From Blattabacterium cuenoti (lineage in GTDB: Bacteria; Bacteroidota; Bacteroidia; Flavobacteriales; Blattabacteriaceae): a DNA stretch of 64,000 nucleotides. Shown piece after piece: positions 8,089-16,703 of this stretch. Under the pieces are notes generated by a model. That model did no database searches. It had not been told where the DNA came from and was given only the letters and a program-made list of their open reading frames with translations. Position numbers and translations under genes: made by a program. Positions within the stretch are counted from its first letter, which is position 1. Every line of letters begins with the position of its first letter. The DNA is taken from NCBI RefSeq assembly GCF_014251715.1, contig NZ_CP059198.1, forward strand, positions 186,001 to 250,000, read 5' to 3'.

Positions 8089-9426
8089 TTACTTATTCAT
8101 CATTTTAGATATAAAATCTTTTATAATTTTTTTCCCTGAATGAGTCGCATTCATTTTTTTCATAATTTTATTGATATCATCAAATTGTTTTAAAAAAATA
8201 TCTATATGATTCAATGTAATTCCAGAACCTTTGGATATCCTTTTCTTTCTTTTTATATCAGAAAGTATTTTTGGATTATTTCTTTCTTCAGGAGTCATAG
8301 AATGAATAATAGACTCCATTTTTTTTAAAGAATCTTTTTGATTAACAGAATAAAAAGATTCTTTAATTCCAGGAATCATGGAAATAATATTTTTTATATT
8401 TCCTATTTTTTGAATTTGTTTAATTTGCTCTAAAAAATCATTAAAATTAAAACGATTTTTTGAAATTTTATGATATATTTTTTTGGTTTTTTTTTCGTCA
8501 AATTTTTCTTGTATTTTTTCTACCAAAGAAACTATATCTCCCATTCCTAATATTCGATTAGCTATTCTATCTGGATGAAAAACCTCCATGTCTTCTATTT
8601 TTTCTCCATTACTAATAAATTTAATAGGTTTTTCCACTACACTAGATATAGTTATAGCAGCTCCTCCTCTGCTATCTCCATCTAATTTTGTCATTACAAT
8701 TCCATCAAAATTCAATATCTTTGAAAAAGATTTAGCAGTATTTATAGCATCTTGTCCTGTCATTGCATCTACAACAAATAAAGTTTCATCTGGATGTATA
8801 TGGGTATAAATTTTTTTAATTTCTTCCATCATCATTTCATCAATAGCTAATCTTCCAGCTGTATCAACAATAATCACATTTTTATTTTTTTTATTAGCAT
8901 AAAGAATAGATTTATCTAATATTTCTATAATATTTTTACTTTCTTTCAAATAAAAAACTGGAATATTTACTTTTTCTGCAATAAATTTTAGTTGATCTAT
9001 AGCTGCAGGACGATGAATATCAGCAGCAACTAATAAAGGATCTTTATTTTTTTTTTTTAAAAAAAAAGCAAGTTTAGAAGAAAAAGAAGTTTTTCCACTT
9101 CCCTGCAATCCAAAAATAAGAATTATGGAAGGATTTTTAGAAATATTTATTTCTATATTTTTTTTACCCATGAGAGTAACTAATTCATCATATACTATTT
9201 TTATGATTAGTTGTTTTGGGTTTAAAGAACTAAGTACTTTTTTCCCAATAGATTTTTCTTTTACTCTATGAATAAATTTTCTAGCTATTTTATAATTAAC
9301 ATCTGCATCAATAAGAGCTCTGCTAATTTCTTTCAGAGAAGATGCAATATTAATTTCTGTAATTTTATTGTGCCCTTTTAAAATATGAAGAGCTTTATAG
9401 AATTTATTTTGTAAATGTTCAAACAT
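8089..9426 (-). CDS. ffh: Signal recognition particle protein Ffh (SRP54)
   Basis: GTPase that pairs with 4.5S RNA and delivers nascent membrane proteins to FtsY. The domain order is standard: N-domain helices at 1-95, then the G domain with GLQGSGKT (106-113), DTAGR near 188 and TKLDGD near 246. The M domain runs from about 300 and includes the SGS-like KGSGIT segment. It is 445 aa long, full-length. No SRP RNA gene was recognised in the window. It lies 18 nt after argS, probably cotranscribed. Confidence 0.97.
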   Translation of the reverse strand: MFEHLQNKFYKALHILKGHNKITEINIASSLKEISRALIDADVNYKIARKFIHRVKEKSIGKKVLSSLNPKQLIIKIVYDELVTLMGKKNIEINISKNPSIILIFGLQGSGKTSFSSKLAFFLKKKNKDPLLVAADIHRPAAIDQLKFIAEKVNIPVFYLKESKNIIEILDKSILYANKKNKNVIIVDTAGRLAIDEMMMEEIKKIYTHIHPDETLFVVDAMTGQDAINTAKSFSKILNFDGIVMTKLDGDSRGGAAITISSVVEKPIKFISNGEKIEDMEVFHPDRIANRILGMGDIVSLVEKIQEKFDEKKTKKIYHKISKNRFNFNDFLEQIKQIQKIGNIKNIISMIPGIKESFYSVNQKDSLKKMESIIHSMTPEERNNPKILSDIKRKKRISKGSGITLNHIDIFLKQFDDINKIMKKMNATHSGKKIIKDFISKMMNK

Positions 9427-9444
9427 AATAAGTGTACATTTTTT

Positions 9445-11184
9445 TTACATACGATCTAGCATTTTTATGCCTAATAAATTCATTCCAGATTTTAAAACAT
9501 TTCCTGTAACATGAATAATATTCATGCGAATATTAGTATAAATAACATTTAAAGGATCTATTAATTTTTTATTTTGATAGAGATGATTAAAAGTTTTAGA
9601 TACTTCATAAACATAATTTGCAACTAAAGAAGGATTTAAATTTAAAGCTGATTTTTTTAATATAAATGGATAAATTTGAAGAATTTTAATCATATTTTTT
9701 TCATATATATCAAATTGTATATTTGACCAACAAGAATTTAGCAATGAACACAAATTAAAAAAATTTCGTTCCAAAGAACGAATTCTGGAATAAGTATATT
9801 GAATATATGTTCCTGTTTTTCCCTTAAAATCTATAGATTTTTCTGGATAAAAAATGATTTTTTTCCTTGGATCTATTTTAAGAAAATGATATTTTAAAGC
9901 TCCTACTCCTATAATTTCAGAAGATTTATCTTGTTTTTTATTATATTTTTTTAAAAATTTTGTTTTAGCAACAGAAAACATTTCTAAAATAAGGCTATCT
10001 GCATCTATGACATTTCCTTCTCTAGATTTCATTATTCCACTTGGCAAATATACCATTTCATAAGATAAATGGGATAATTTATTTACCCATAAAAATCCTA
10101 AATGTTTTAATATACTAAAAAGAACTTGAAAATGATAATCTTGTTCTTTTCCTACAATATAGATTAACCGATCTATTTTATATTTTCTAAAACGTTCTAC
10201 CGCAGTTCCAATATCCTGTGTTATGTATACGGAAGTTTGATCAGATCTTAATAAAAGTTTTTCTTCAAAACCTTCTTTAATTAAATCAATCCAAATTGAT
10301 CCATCTTTTTTTTGAAAAAAAATTCCTTTTTTTAGACCTTCTTTTACAATTTTTTTTCCAATTCTATAAACATTACTTTCATACTCTACTTTATCAAAAG
10401 TGATTCCCAATTTTTTATAAGTTTCTTCAAATCCATTATAAACCCATTGATTCATTTCTTTCCAAATTTTTCTAGTTATGGGATCTCCACATTCCCATTT
10501 TTTTAATAATTCTCTAGCTTGATTCAAAATTGAATTTTTATTTTTTTTGGATAAGTTTTTAACTTCTTCATTATAAATTTTATCAAACAAACTATAATAT
10601 TTTCCAACAAAATGATCTCCTTTCATTTTAACAAAATCAGGAGTTTCCCCTTTTCCAAATTTTTTCCAAGCTATCATAGATTTGCATATATGTATTCCTC
10701 TATCATTAATTATTTGAATTTTTATAATTTTATGTCCAACCATTTTTAATATTTCAGCAATAGAGGCCCCAATAAGACTATTCCTTACATGTCCCAAGTG
10801 AAGAGGTTTATTTGTATTAGGAGAAGAATATTCTATCATAATTCTTTTAGAAGAAAATTTAAAATTATAAAAATTTGTATTTAACATTCTTTTAAGAAGA
10901 TGAATATAATAGCTTTCTTTAAAAAGAAAATTTAAAAAACCTTCAATAATAGAAAATTGAATTAATCCTTTTAATTGATTTTGTACATAATTTCCTATAT
11001 TTTTTCCTATTTCTTCTACGTTTTTTTTTAATTTTTTAGATAAAGGAAATAAAATTAAAGTAATATCTCCTGTATATTCTTTTTTTGTATATTTAAAATC
11101 CAATTCAGGACAAGGTTCTAGATTATATAAAACAGATATTGATTTTTTTGTTATTTCCTCTATAGATTGAAAATGATCATTCAT
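9445..11184 (-). CDS. argS: Arginyl-tRNA synthetase
   Basis: Class I synthetase that charges tRNA-Arg. The HIGH motif appears as HLGH at residues 129-132 (SSPNTNKPLHLGHVRNS). The KMSKS-type loop appears as GIMKSREGNVIDAD, with the signature only partly kept, as is usual for ArgRS. The N-terminal Add1-like domain and the C-terminal DALR domain (TGTYIQYTYSRIRSL onward) are present, 579 aa in all. It lies 10 nt after ilvE and 18 nt before ffh. Confidence 0.96.
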   Translation of the reverse strand: MNDHFQSIEEITKKSISVLYNLEPCPELDFKYTKKEYTGDITLILFPLSKKLKKNVEEIGKNIGNYVQNQLKGLIQFSIIEGFLNFLFKESYYIHLLKRMLNTNFYNFKFSSKRIMIEYSSPNTNKPLHLGHVRNSLIGASIAEILKMVGHKIIKIQIINDRGIHICKSMIAWKKFGKGETPDFVKMKGDHFVGKYYSLFDKIYNEEVKNLSKKNKNSILNQARELLKKWECGDPITRKIWKEMNQWVYNGFEETYKKLGITFDKVEYESNVYRIGKKIVKEGLKKGIFFQKKDGSIWIDLIKEGFEEKLLLRSDQTSVYITQDIGTAVERFRKYKIDRLIYIVGKEQDYHFQVLFSILKHLGFLWVNKLSHLSYEMVYLPSGIMKSREGNVIDADSLILEMFSVAKTKFLKKYNKKQDKSSEIIGVGALKYHFLKIDPRKKIIFYPEKSIDFKGKTGTYIQYTYSRIRSLERNFFNLCSLLNSCWSNIQFDIYEKNMIKILQIYPFILKKSALNLNPSLVANYVYEVSKTFNHLYQNKKLIDPLNVIYTNIRMNIIHVTGNVLKSGMNLLGIKMLDRM

Positions 11185-11194
11185 AGAAGATTTT

Positions 11195-12259
11195 TTAAAA
11201 GTATCTTTTTAATTGTACTCTCCATCCAAAAGGATCTTTTGATAAATTATGTTGTATATTTAATAAACTTTTCTTCAAATGAATAGATATCCTTTGTTCT
11301 TCCGGGATATTTGGTAAATAAAAATTATTTTTTTTATAACTAATTATTTCAAAATAATTTATAACGGCAGCTGTACCACAACCAAATGCTTCTTTCAATT
11401 CCCCTGTTTCTAACCCTTCTATTATTTCTGAAACACTTAAATTTCGTTCTTCTACAGAAAATCCTTCGTTTTTAGCTAAAGAAAAAATACTTTTACAAGT
11501 TATTCCACTTAATATATTATCATTAGCTTTTGGAGTTACAAGTTTATTTTTTAACCAAAAAAAAACATTCATTGTCCCTGATTCTTCTATTATTGTATGA
11601 GTGGATGAATCAGTCCATAATATTTGATCATATCCTTCTTCATTTGCTAATCTAGTAGGATAAAAAGAAGAAGCATAATTTCCAGCCGCTTTAGTAAATC
11701 CAACTCCTCCTGACGCAGAACGACTATATTTTTCTTCTATTTTAATTTTTAAAGGATGTTTATAATAGGCATCATCTGCAGGAGTTGATATAATTATAAA
11801 CATATAATCTTTAGAAGGTTTTGCCGATAAAATACCATTAGTAGCAATTAAAAAAGGACGAATATATAAAGATTGTCCATAATTTTTTGGTACCCAGTTC
11901 CTATCTATATCTATTAATTTATTCAATCCATTCATAAAAATATTTTCTGGTATAGTGGGCATTTCTAAACGCTTAGCAGATCTATTTATTCTTTTTAAAT
12001 TTTCTTTTGGACGAAATAAGAAAACTTCCTCGTTTTTATCTTTATAAGCTTTCATTCCTTCAAAAACAGCTTGTCCATAATGAAAAACAGGAGATATAGG
12101 AGAAAACATTATATTTCCAAAAGGTTTAATGATAGAATTTTTCCATGTTTTATTTATATATTCAGAACAAAACATATGATCTGCACATTGTTTTCCAAAG
12201 GAAATATTGTTAAAATCCATTTTTTTAATCCTAGATTGTAAGGTTTTTTCTATTCTCAT
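11195..12259 (-). CDS. ilvE: Branched-chain amino acid aminotransferase
   Basis: PLP enzyme of fold type IV that interconverts Val, Leu and Ile with their 2-oxo acids. The Schiff-base Lys lies near residue 190 in GFTKAAGNYASSF. Other family signatures are VFEGMKAYK near 65 and EESGTMNVFFW near 226, with 354 aa in total. The neighbouring fused E1 gene may act on the same 2-oxo acids, but that link is inference. The spacer to the E1 gene is 58 nt, which leaves room for its own promoter; argS follows after 10 nt. Confidence 0.94.
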   Translation of the reverse strand: MRIEKTLQSRIKKMDFNNISFGKQCADHMFCSEYINKTWKNSIIKPFGNIMFSPISPVFHYGQAVFEGMKAYKDKNEEVFLFRPKENLKRINRSAKRLEMPTIPENIFMNGLNKLIDIDRNWVPKNYGQSLYIRPFLIATNGILSAKPSKDYMFIIISTPADDAYYKHPLKIKIEEKYSRSASGGVGFTKAAGNYASSFYPTRLANEEGYDQILWTDSSTHTIIEESGTMNVFFWLKNKLVTPKANDNILSGITCKSIFSLAKNEGFSVEERNLSVSEIIEGLETGELKEAFGCGTAAVINYFEIISYKKNNFYLPNIPEEQRISIHLKKSLLNIQHNLSKDPFGWRVQLKRYF

Positions 12260-12317
12260 AAAGTTAAAAAAATTAGTAAAAACAAAAATAAATAATTATT
12301 AATAAAACACTAATTTT

Positions 12318-14777
12318 CTAATTATCATGCATTATTTTTAATACTTTTTCCACAATATTTTCAATAGAAGGTTTTGAAAAATAATCTCCATCAGATCCAT
12401 AAGGAGGACGATGTTCTTTAGACGTAATAGTAACAGGGGGACTATCTAAATAATAATATCCATTTTGTTCTTCTAATATTTTTTGTAAAATATAAGCAGA
12501 TGCACCACCTGGTACATCTTCATCTATAATTAATAGTCTATTGGTTTTTTGTAAACTTTTAACTATGTCTTTTTGTAAATCAAAAGGTAATAAAGATTGA
12601 ATATCAATTATTTCAGAATCTATATTAATTTTGTACAATTCTTCTGCTGCTTTATTTACAATTCTCCATGTAGAACCATAAGTAACCATGGTAATATCTT
12701 TTCCTTTTCTCGTTCTTTCCACTATTCCAATAGGTGTTCTGAAAAAACCTAAATTTTTTGGTAGTTTTTCTTTTATTCTATATCCATTAAGGCACTCAAT
12801 AACCAAAGCAGGATCATCTCCAGATAACAAAGTATTATAAAATCCAGCAGCTTTTACCATATTTCTTGGAACAAGCACTAAAACTCCTCTTAAATAATTA
12901 ATAATTCCACCCATAGGAGAACCAGAATGCCATATTCCTTCTAAACGATGGCCTCTAGTTCTAATAATAACAGGAGCTTTTTGTCCTCCTTTTGTTCTAT
13001 ATTGTAAACAAGCAAGATCATCACTCATGATTTGTAAAGCATATAGAATATAATCTATATATTGAATTTCAACTATAGGACGAAGTCCACGCATAGCAAG
13101 ACCTATTCCTTGTCCTAAAATAGTAGATTCACGTATACCAGTATCAAAAATTCTTATTTTTCCATATTTTTTTTGTAATCCTTCTAAACCTTGATTAACA
13201 TCTCCTATTTTCCCAACATCTTCTCCAAATATTAAAAGATCAGGATATAATTCTAACAATTTATCAAAATTATCTCTTAATACAATTCGTCCATCTACTT
13301 TAAAATTATTATTGTATATAGGAAAAACTTCTGTTATTTTTATAGATGCTTTTTCAGAAATACTATATAAATGTGAAGAATAATTTTCTTGTTCTTTATT
13401 ATATTTTTTTTTTATCCATTCTATAAGACAATACTTTGAATCTGATTCTATTTCATATAGTAGGTATAAAACTTTTCGTACAATACAAAATATTGATTTT
13501 TTTGCAGTTAAATTTTGATTAATATTATGCAATTTTTTAATATATTTTTTTACATATTTATTAATCCATTTTTTATTTGAATGATAAAAAGTTTTTTGCA
13601 TTTTTTTTAAAATACTAATAGCTTCATTTTTTATTTTAAAAATAGGTTTTTGAAATGCTTCCCAAGCTTTTATTTGTTCATTTTTAACATATTCTTTAGC
13701 TTCTAAATCTATTTTATCTAAATAATAAACATTTGCTATTTTCTGAATTTTTTTTTTATTTGTATTGAATTTAAAATTCAAAATCCAATCTCTAAATTTA
13801 TTTATTCCATCATTATTCATTTCCCATTTTAAACGTTTTTTTGATTTATATCTTTCATGTGAAGAGGAAGTAGAATGTCCTTGTGGTTGAGTTAAATTAG
13901 TAACATGTATTATAACTGGTACATGTTCATAACGAGCTATTTTATCTGCTTTTACATATGTCTTGTTGAGATCCATGTAATTGGATCCATTAACTCTAAT
14001 AATTTCTATTCCTTTTTCTTTTTTATTTCTGTGAAATCCATATAAAATATCACTAATATTTTTTTTAGAAAATTGGTATTTATTAGGAACAGATATCCCA
14101 TATTCGTCATCCCAAATAGAAAGTATAATTGGTATTTGTAATACGGAAGCGGCATTCAAAGTTTCCCAAAATAATCCTTCAGAAATACTCGCATTTCCAA
14201 TAGTCCCAAATGCAACTTCATTTCCATTATGAGAAAACTTTTTATGTGTTTCTTTTAAATTTTTCAATTCCTTATAAATTTTTGAAGCTTGAGCTAATCC
14301 TAGTAATCTAGGCATTTGTGACGCTGTAGAAGAAATATCCGCACTAGAATTTTTTTTTTGAATAAGATTTTTCCAACTTCCATCATAATTAAGAAAACGT
14401 GTTCCAAAATGAGCCGTCATCATTCTACCAGCCGAAACAGGTTCATATTCTAAATCAGAATGTGCATATAATTGCGAAAAAAAATTTTTTACAGTTAAAG
14501 CTCCAATAGCCATCATAAAAGTTTGATCTCGATAATATCCAGATCTAAAATCTCCATTTTTAAAAACTTTTGCCATAGCTAATTGAGGAATTTCCTTCCC
14601 ATCACCAAATATCCCAAACTTAGCTTTTCCATTTAAAACTTCTTTACGACCTAAAAGACTGGTTTCACGACTAATTCTTGCTAATTTATAATCATTTAGA
14701 ACCATTTTTCTAAATGAATCAAAATCAAAATAGGATTCTTCATCATCATTAGATTTTTGATTATTATTGTAATTCAT
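12318..14777 (-). CDS. Fused E1 alpha/beta subunit of a 2-oxo acid dehydrogenase complex
   Basis: Thiamine-diphosphate E1 component with both subunits in one 819-aa chain. The alpha-like half (about 1-370) includes SAGRMMTAHFG and the ThDP-binding stretch IGNASISEGLFWETLNAASV to SIWDDEYGIS. This differs from the classic GDG/NN pattern but resembles what I recall of fused Bacteroidetes enzymes. The beta-like half (about 490-819) includes LLIFGEDVGKIGDVNQGLEG, DTGIRESTILGQGIGLAMRG and LQKTNRLLIIDEDVPGGAS. The Lys/Asn-rich linker between them looks loosely constrained. Substrate could be branched-chain 2-oxo acids or pyruvate; ilvE next door favours the former only weakly. An E1-beta homologue, pdhB, is at 21459. 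Confidence 0.85.
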   Translation of the reverse strand: MNYNNNQKSNDDEESYFDFDSFRKMVLNDYKLARISRETSLLGRKEVLNGKAKFGIFGDGKEIPQLAMAKVFKNGDFRSGYYRDQTFMMAIGALTVKNFFSQLYAHSDLEYEPVSAGRMMTAHFGTRFLNYDGSWKNLIQKKNSSADISSTASQMPRLLGLAQASKIYKELKNLKETHKKFSHNGNEVAFGTIGNASISEGLFWETLNAASVLQIPIILSIWDDEYGISVPNKYQFSKKNISDILYGFHRNKKEKGIEIIRVNGSNYMDLNKTYVKADKIARYEHVPVIIHVTNLTQPQGHSTSSSHERYKSKKRLKWEMNNDGINKFRDWILNFKFNTNKKKIQKIANVYYLDKIDLEAKEYVKNEQIKAWEAFQKPIFKIKNEAISILKKMQKTFYHSNKKWINKYVKKYIKKLHNINQNLTAKKSIFCIVRKVLYLLYEIESDSKYCLIEWIKKKYNKEQENYSSHLYSISEKASIKITEVFPIYNNNFKVDGRIVLRDNFDKLLELYPDLLIFGEDVGKIGDVNQGLEGLQKKYGKIRIFDTGIRESTILGQGIGLAMRGLRPIVEIQYIDYILYALQIMSDDLACLQYRTKGGQKAPVIIRTRGHRLEGIWHSGSPMGGIINYLRGVLVLVPRNMVKAAGFYNTLLSGDDPALVIECLNGYRIKEKLPKNLGFFRTPIGIVERTRKGKDITMVTYGSTWRIVNKAAEELYKINIDSEIIDIQSLLPFDLQKDIVKSLQKTNRLLIIDEDVPGGASAYILQKILEEQNGYYYLDSPPVTITSKEHRPPYGSDGDYFSKPSIENIVEKVLKIMHDN

Positions 14778-14880
14778 AAATTCTATTTTTTTTAGATGAA
14801 AATACAGGAATTTCCATTTATGAATTTCTTTCTTTAATTTTATACATTATTCAATATGAATATAAACTATGATTTATCAT

Positions 14881-15312
14881 ATGTTTGAAAAAGGAAAAAT
14901 AACTTTTTCTATTATAAAACCAGATGCGATAAAAAAAGGATATATGGTTCCTATTTTAGGTAAAATAGTTAATGCAGGATTTTACATAATGGCACTTAAA
15001 ATTACAGAAATTTCTAAAAAATCAGCCATAATATTTTACAAAAAACATAAAGAGAAATATTTTTTTGATTCTTTGGTAAAATTTATGTCTTCTGGACCAA
15101 TAGTATCCATAGTATTAGAAAAAAAAAATGCGGTAAAAGACTTTAGAATCTTAATAGGAGACACAAATCCAATCAATGCTAAAAAAGGAACTATACGAAG
15201 TTTATATGCTACCTCTTTAGAAAAAAATGCTATACATGGTTCCGATAGTAATAAAAATGCTTTTCAAGAATGTCAATTTTTTTTTTCTAATAGAGAAATT
15301 TTTGTAAAATAA
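14881..15312 (+). CDS. ndk: Nucleoside-diphosphate kinase
   Basis: Transfers gamma-phosphate between NTPs and NDPs through a phospho-His. The start MFEKGKITFSIIKPDAIKKG fits the family better than the ATG four codons upstream (14869). The catalytic His is in NAIHGSDSNKNAFQE near residue 115. Length from this start is 143 aa, about standard. It is divergent from the fused E1 gene and followed by lemA after 26 nt. Confidence 0.95.
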   Translation: MFEKGKITFSIIKPDAIKKGYMVPILGKIVNAGFYIMALKITEISKKSAIIFYKKHKEKYFFDSLVKFMSSGPIVSIVLEKKNAVKDFRILIGDTNPINAKKGTIRSLYATSLEKNAIHGSDSNKNAFQECQFFFSNREIFVK

Positions 15313-15338
15313 CATTGTTAAAATAATTCATTTTTTTT

Positions 15339-15944
15339 ATGAAAAAAAAATTTTTGATAATTATTTCCTCTATTTTTATTTTCATATTTTTAATTGTATT
15401 TAGTATAACTAATATATATAACAATCTAGTGCAATTGAACGAAAATATTAAAACACAATGGGGACAAGTAGAAAATGTTTATCAACGTAGAGCTGATTTA
15501 ATTCCAAATTTGATAAATACAGTTAAAGGATCTGCTAATTTTGAAAAAAATACATTAAATCAAATAATAGAAGCAAGATCAAAAGCTACTTCAATTTCGA
15601 TTAATCCAAATAATTTGAATCAAAATCAAATAGAAAAATTTCAAAAAGCACAAGAAAATTTAAATAATTTTGTAAACAGATTACTTTTAATTGTGGAAAA
15701 TTATCCTAATTTAAAATCTACACAAAACTTTTATGAGCTACAAAATCAATTAGAAGGGACAGAAAATCGTATTAATGTAGAAAGAAATCGTTTCAATGAT
15801 CAAGTTAATTATTTTAATATTTATAGAAATAAATTCCCAAAAATTATCATTGCAAACTTTTTTTATAAATTTCAAGAAAAAGGATATTTTAAATCTAAAA
15901 TAGGATCAGAAAAATCTCCTACTGTTGATTTTTCCAATTCATGA
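15339..15944 (+). CDS. lemA: LemA family membrane protein
   Basis: Small protein with one N-terminal membrane segment (residues 5-27) and a helical soluble domain. Family signatures are NLVQLNENIKTQWGQVENVY, RRADLIPNLINTVKG and VERNRFNDQVNYFNIYRNKF. Cellular role is not settled for the family. It often sits beside a TPM-domain gene, as it does here. Length, 201 aa, is normal. The C-terminus (SEKSPTVDFSNS) is a short variable tail. Confidence 0.9.
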   Translation: MKKKFLIIISSIFIFIFLIVFSITNIYNNLVQLNENIKTQWGQVENVYQRRADLIPNLINTVKGSANFEKNTLNQIIEARSKATSISINPNNLNQNQIEKFQKAQENLNNFVNRLLLIVENYPNLKSTQNFYELQNQLEGTENRINVERNRFNDQVNYFNIYRNKFPKIIIANFFYKFQEKGYFKSKIGSEKSPTVDFSNS

Positions 15945-15986
15945 TAGAAACTTTATAAAGTATAAAGAGAGTATTAAAAAAAAATA

Positions 15987-16700
15987 ATGAAAAAAGTTAT
16001 TCAATTTATTATTTTAACTTTTTTTTTACCCTATTTAGCAATAGGACAATTTAATATCCCTATAGCTCCAAAAAAAATATATCCTGTTCAGGATTATGCA
16101 GGAGTTTTGTCTAAAATACAAATAGATAAATTAAATAAAAAACTTATTCAATACTCTAAAATAACATCAACAGAAATTTTAGTTTGCATTATTAAGGATC
16201 TTCATGGAGAAGATTCAAATTTTTTAGCTTATAAATGGGGAGAAAAATGGAAAATTGGAAGTATACATAAAAATAATGGAATTATTCTATTACTATCCAT
16301 AAATAATAGAAAAATATCTATTCAAAATGGTTATGGGATAGAACCTTATATGACCGATTTTTTAACTATAAAAATTATAAATAAAATAAAACCTATATTA
16401 AAAAATGGTCTTTATTATCAAGCTATAGATTCTAGTATTCAAGAAATATTTAAAATTTTAAAAAAAAAATTTCAAAAAAAACATATTAAAAAGGTTTTTT
16501 CTATATGGAATTTTTTTATTTATATGAGTATTTTTTTTATTTTATTTATTTTTTTTTATAAAAAACACTCATACTCATTATTAAATACATTAATTTTTAC
16601 AAATTTTATATTTAGAAATAATAATGAAAATGAAGATAATTTTGACGGATTTGGAGAAGGAGGAAATTTTGGAGGAGGAGGAGCTAGCGATAATTGGTAA
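15987..16700 (+). CDS. TPM-domain (YgcG-like) membrane-anchored protein
   Basis: The 237-aa protein begins with a signal peptide or anchor (MKKVIQFIILTFFLPYLAIG). A TPM domain spans about 35-160 (VQDYAGVLSKIQIDKLNKKL; ILVCIIKDL; NNRKISIQNGYGIEPYMTD). A membrane segment lies near 172-190, and the glycine-rich end NFGGGGASDNW is typical of this family. TPM proteins are poorly characterised; some have phosphatase activity or help photosystem assembly. The pairing with lemA is a recurrent arrangement. It converges on valS with 3 nt between stop codons. Confidence 0.85.
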   Translation: MKKVIQFIILTFFLPYLAIGQFNIPIAPKKIYPVQDYAGVLSKIQIDKLNKKLIQYSKITSTEILVCIIKDLHGEDSNFLAYKWGEKWKIGSIHKNNGIILLLSINNRKISIQNGYGIEPYMTDFLTIKIINKIKPILKNGLYYQAIDSSIQEIFKILKKKFQKKHIKKVFSIWNFFIYMSIFFILFIFFYKKHSYSLLNTLIFTNFIFRNNNENEDNFDGFGEGGNFGGGGASDNW

Positions 16701-16703
16701 TTT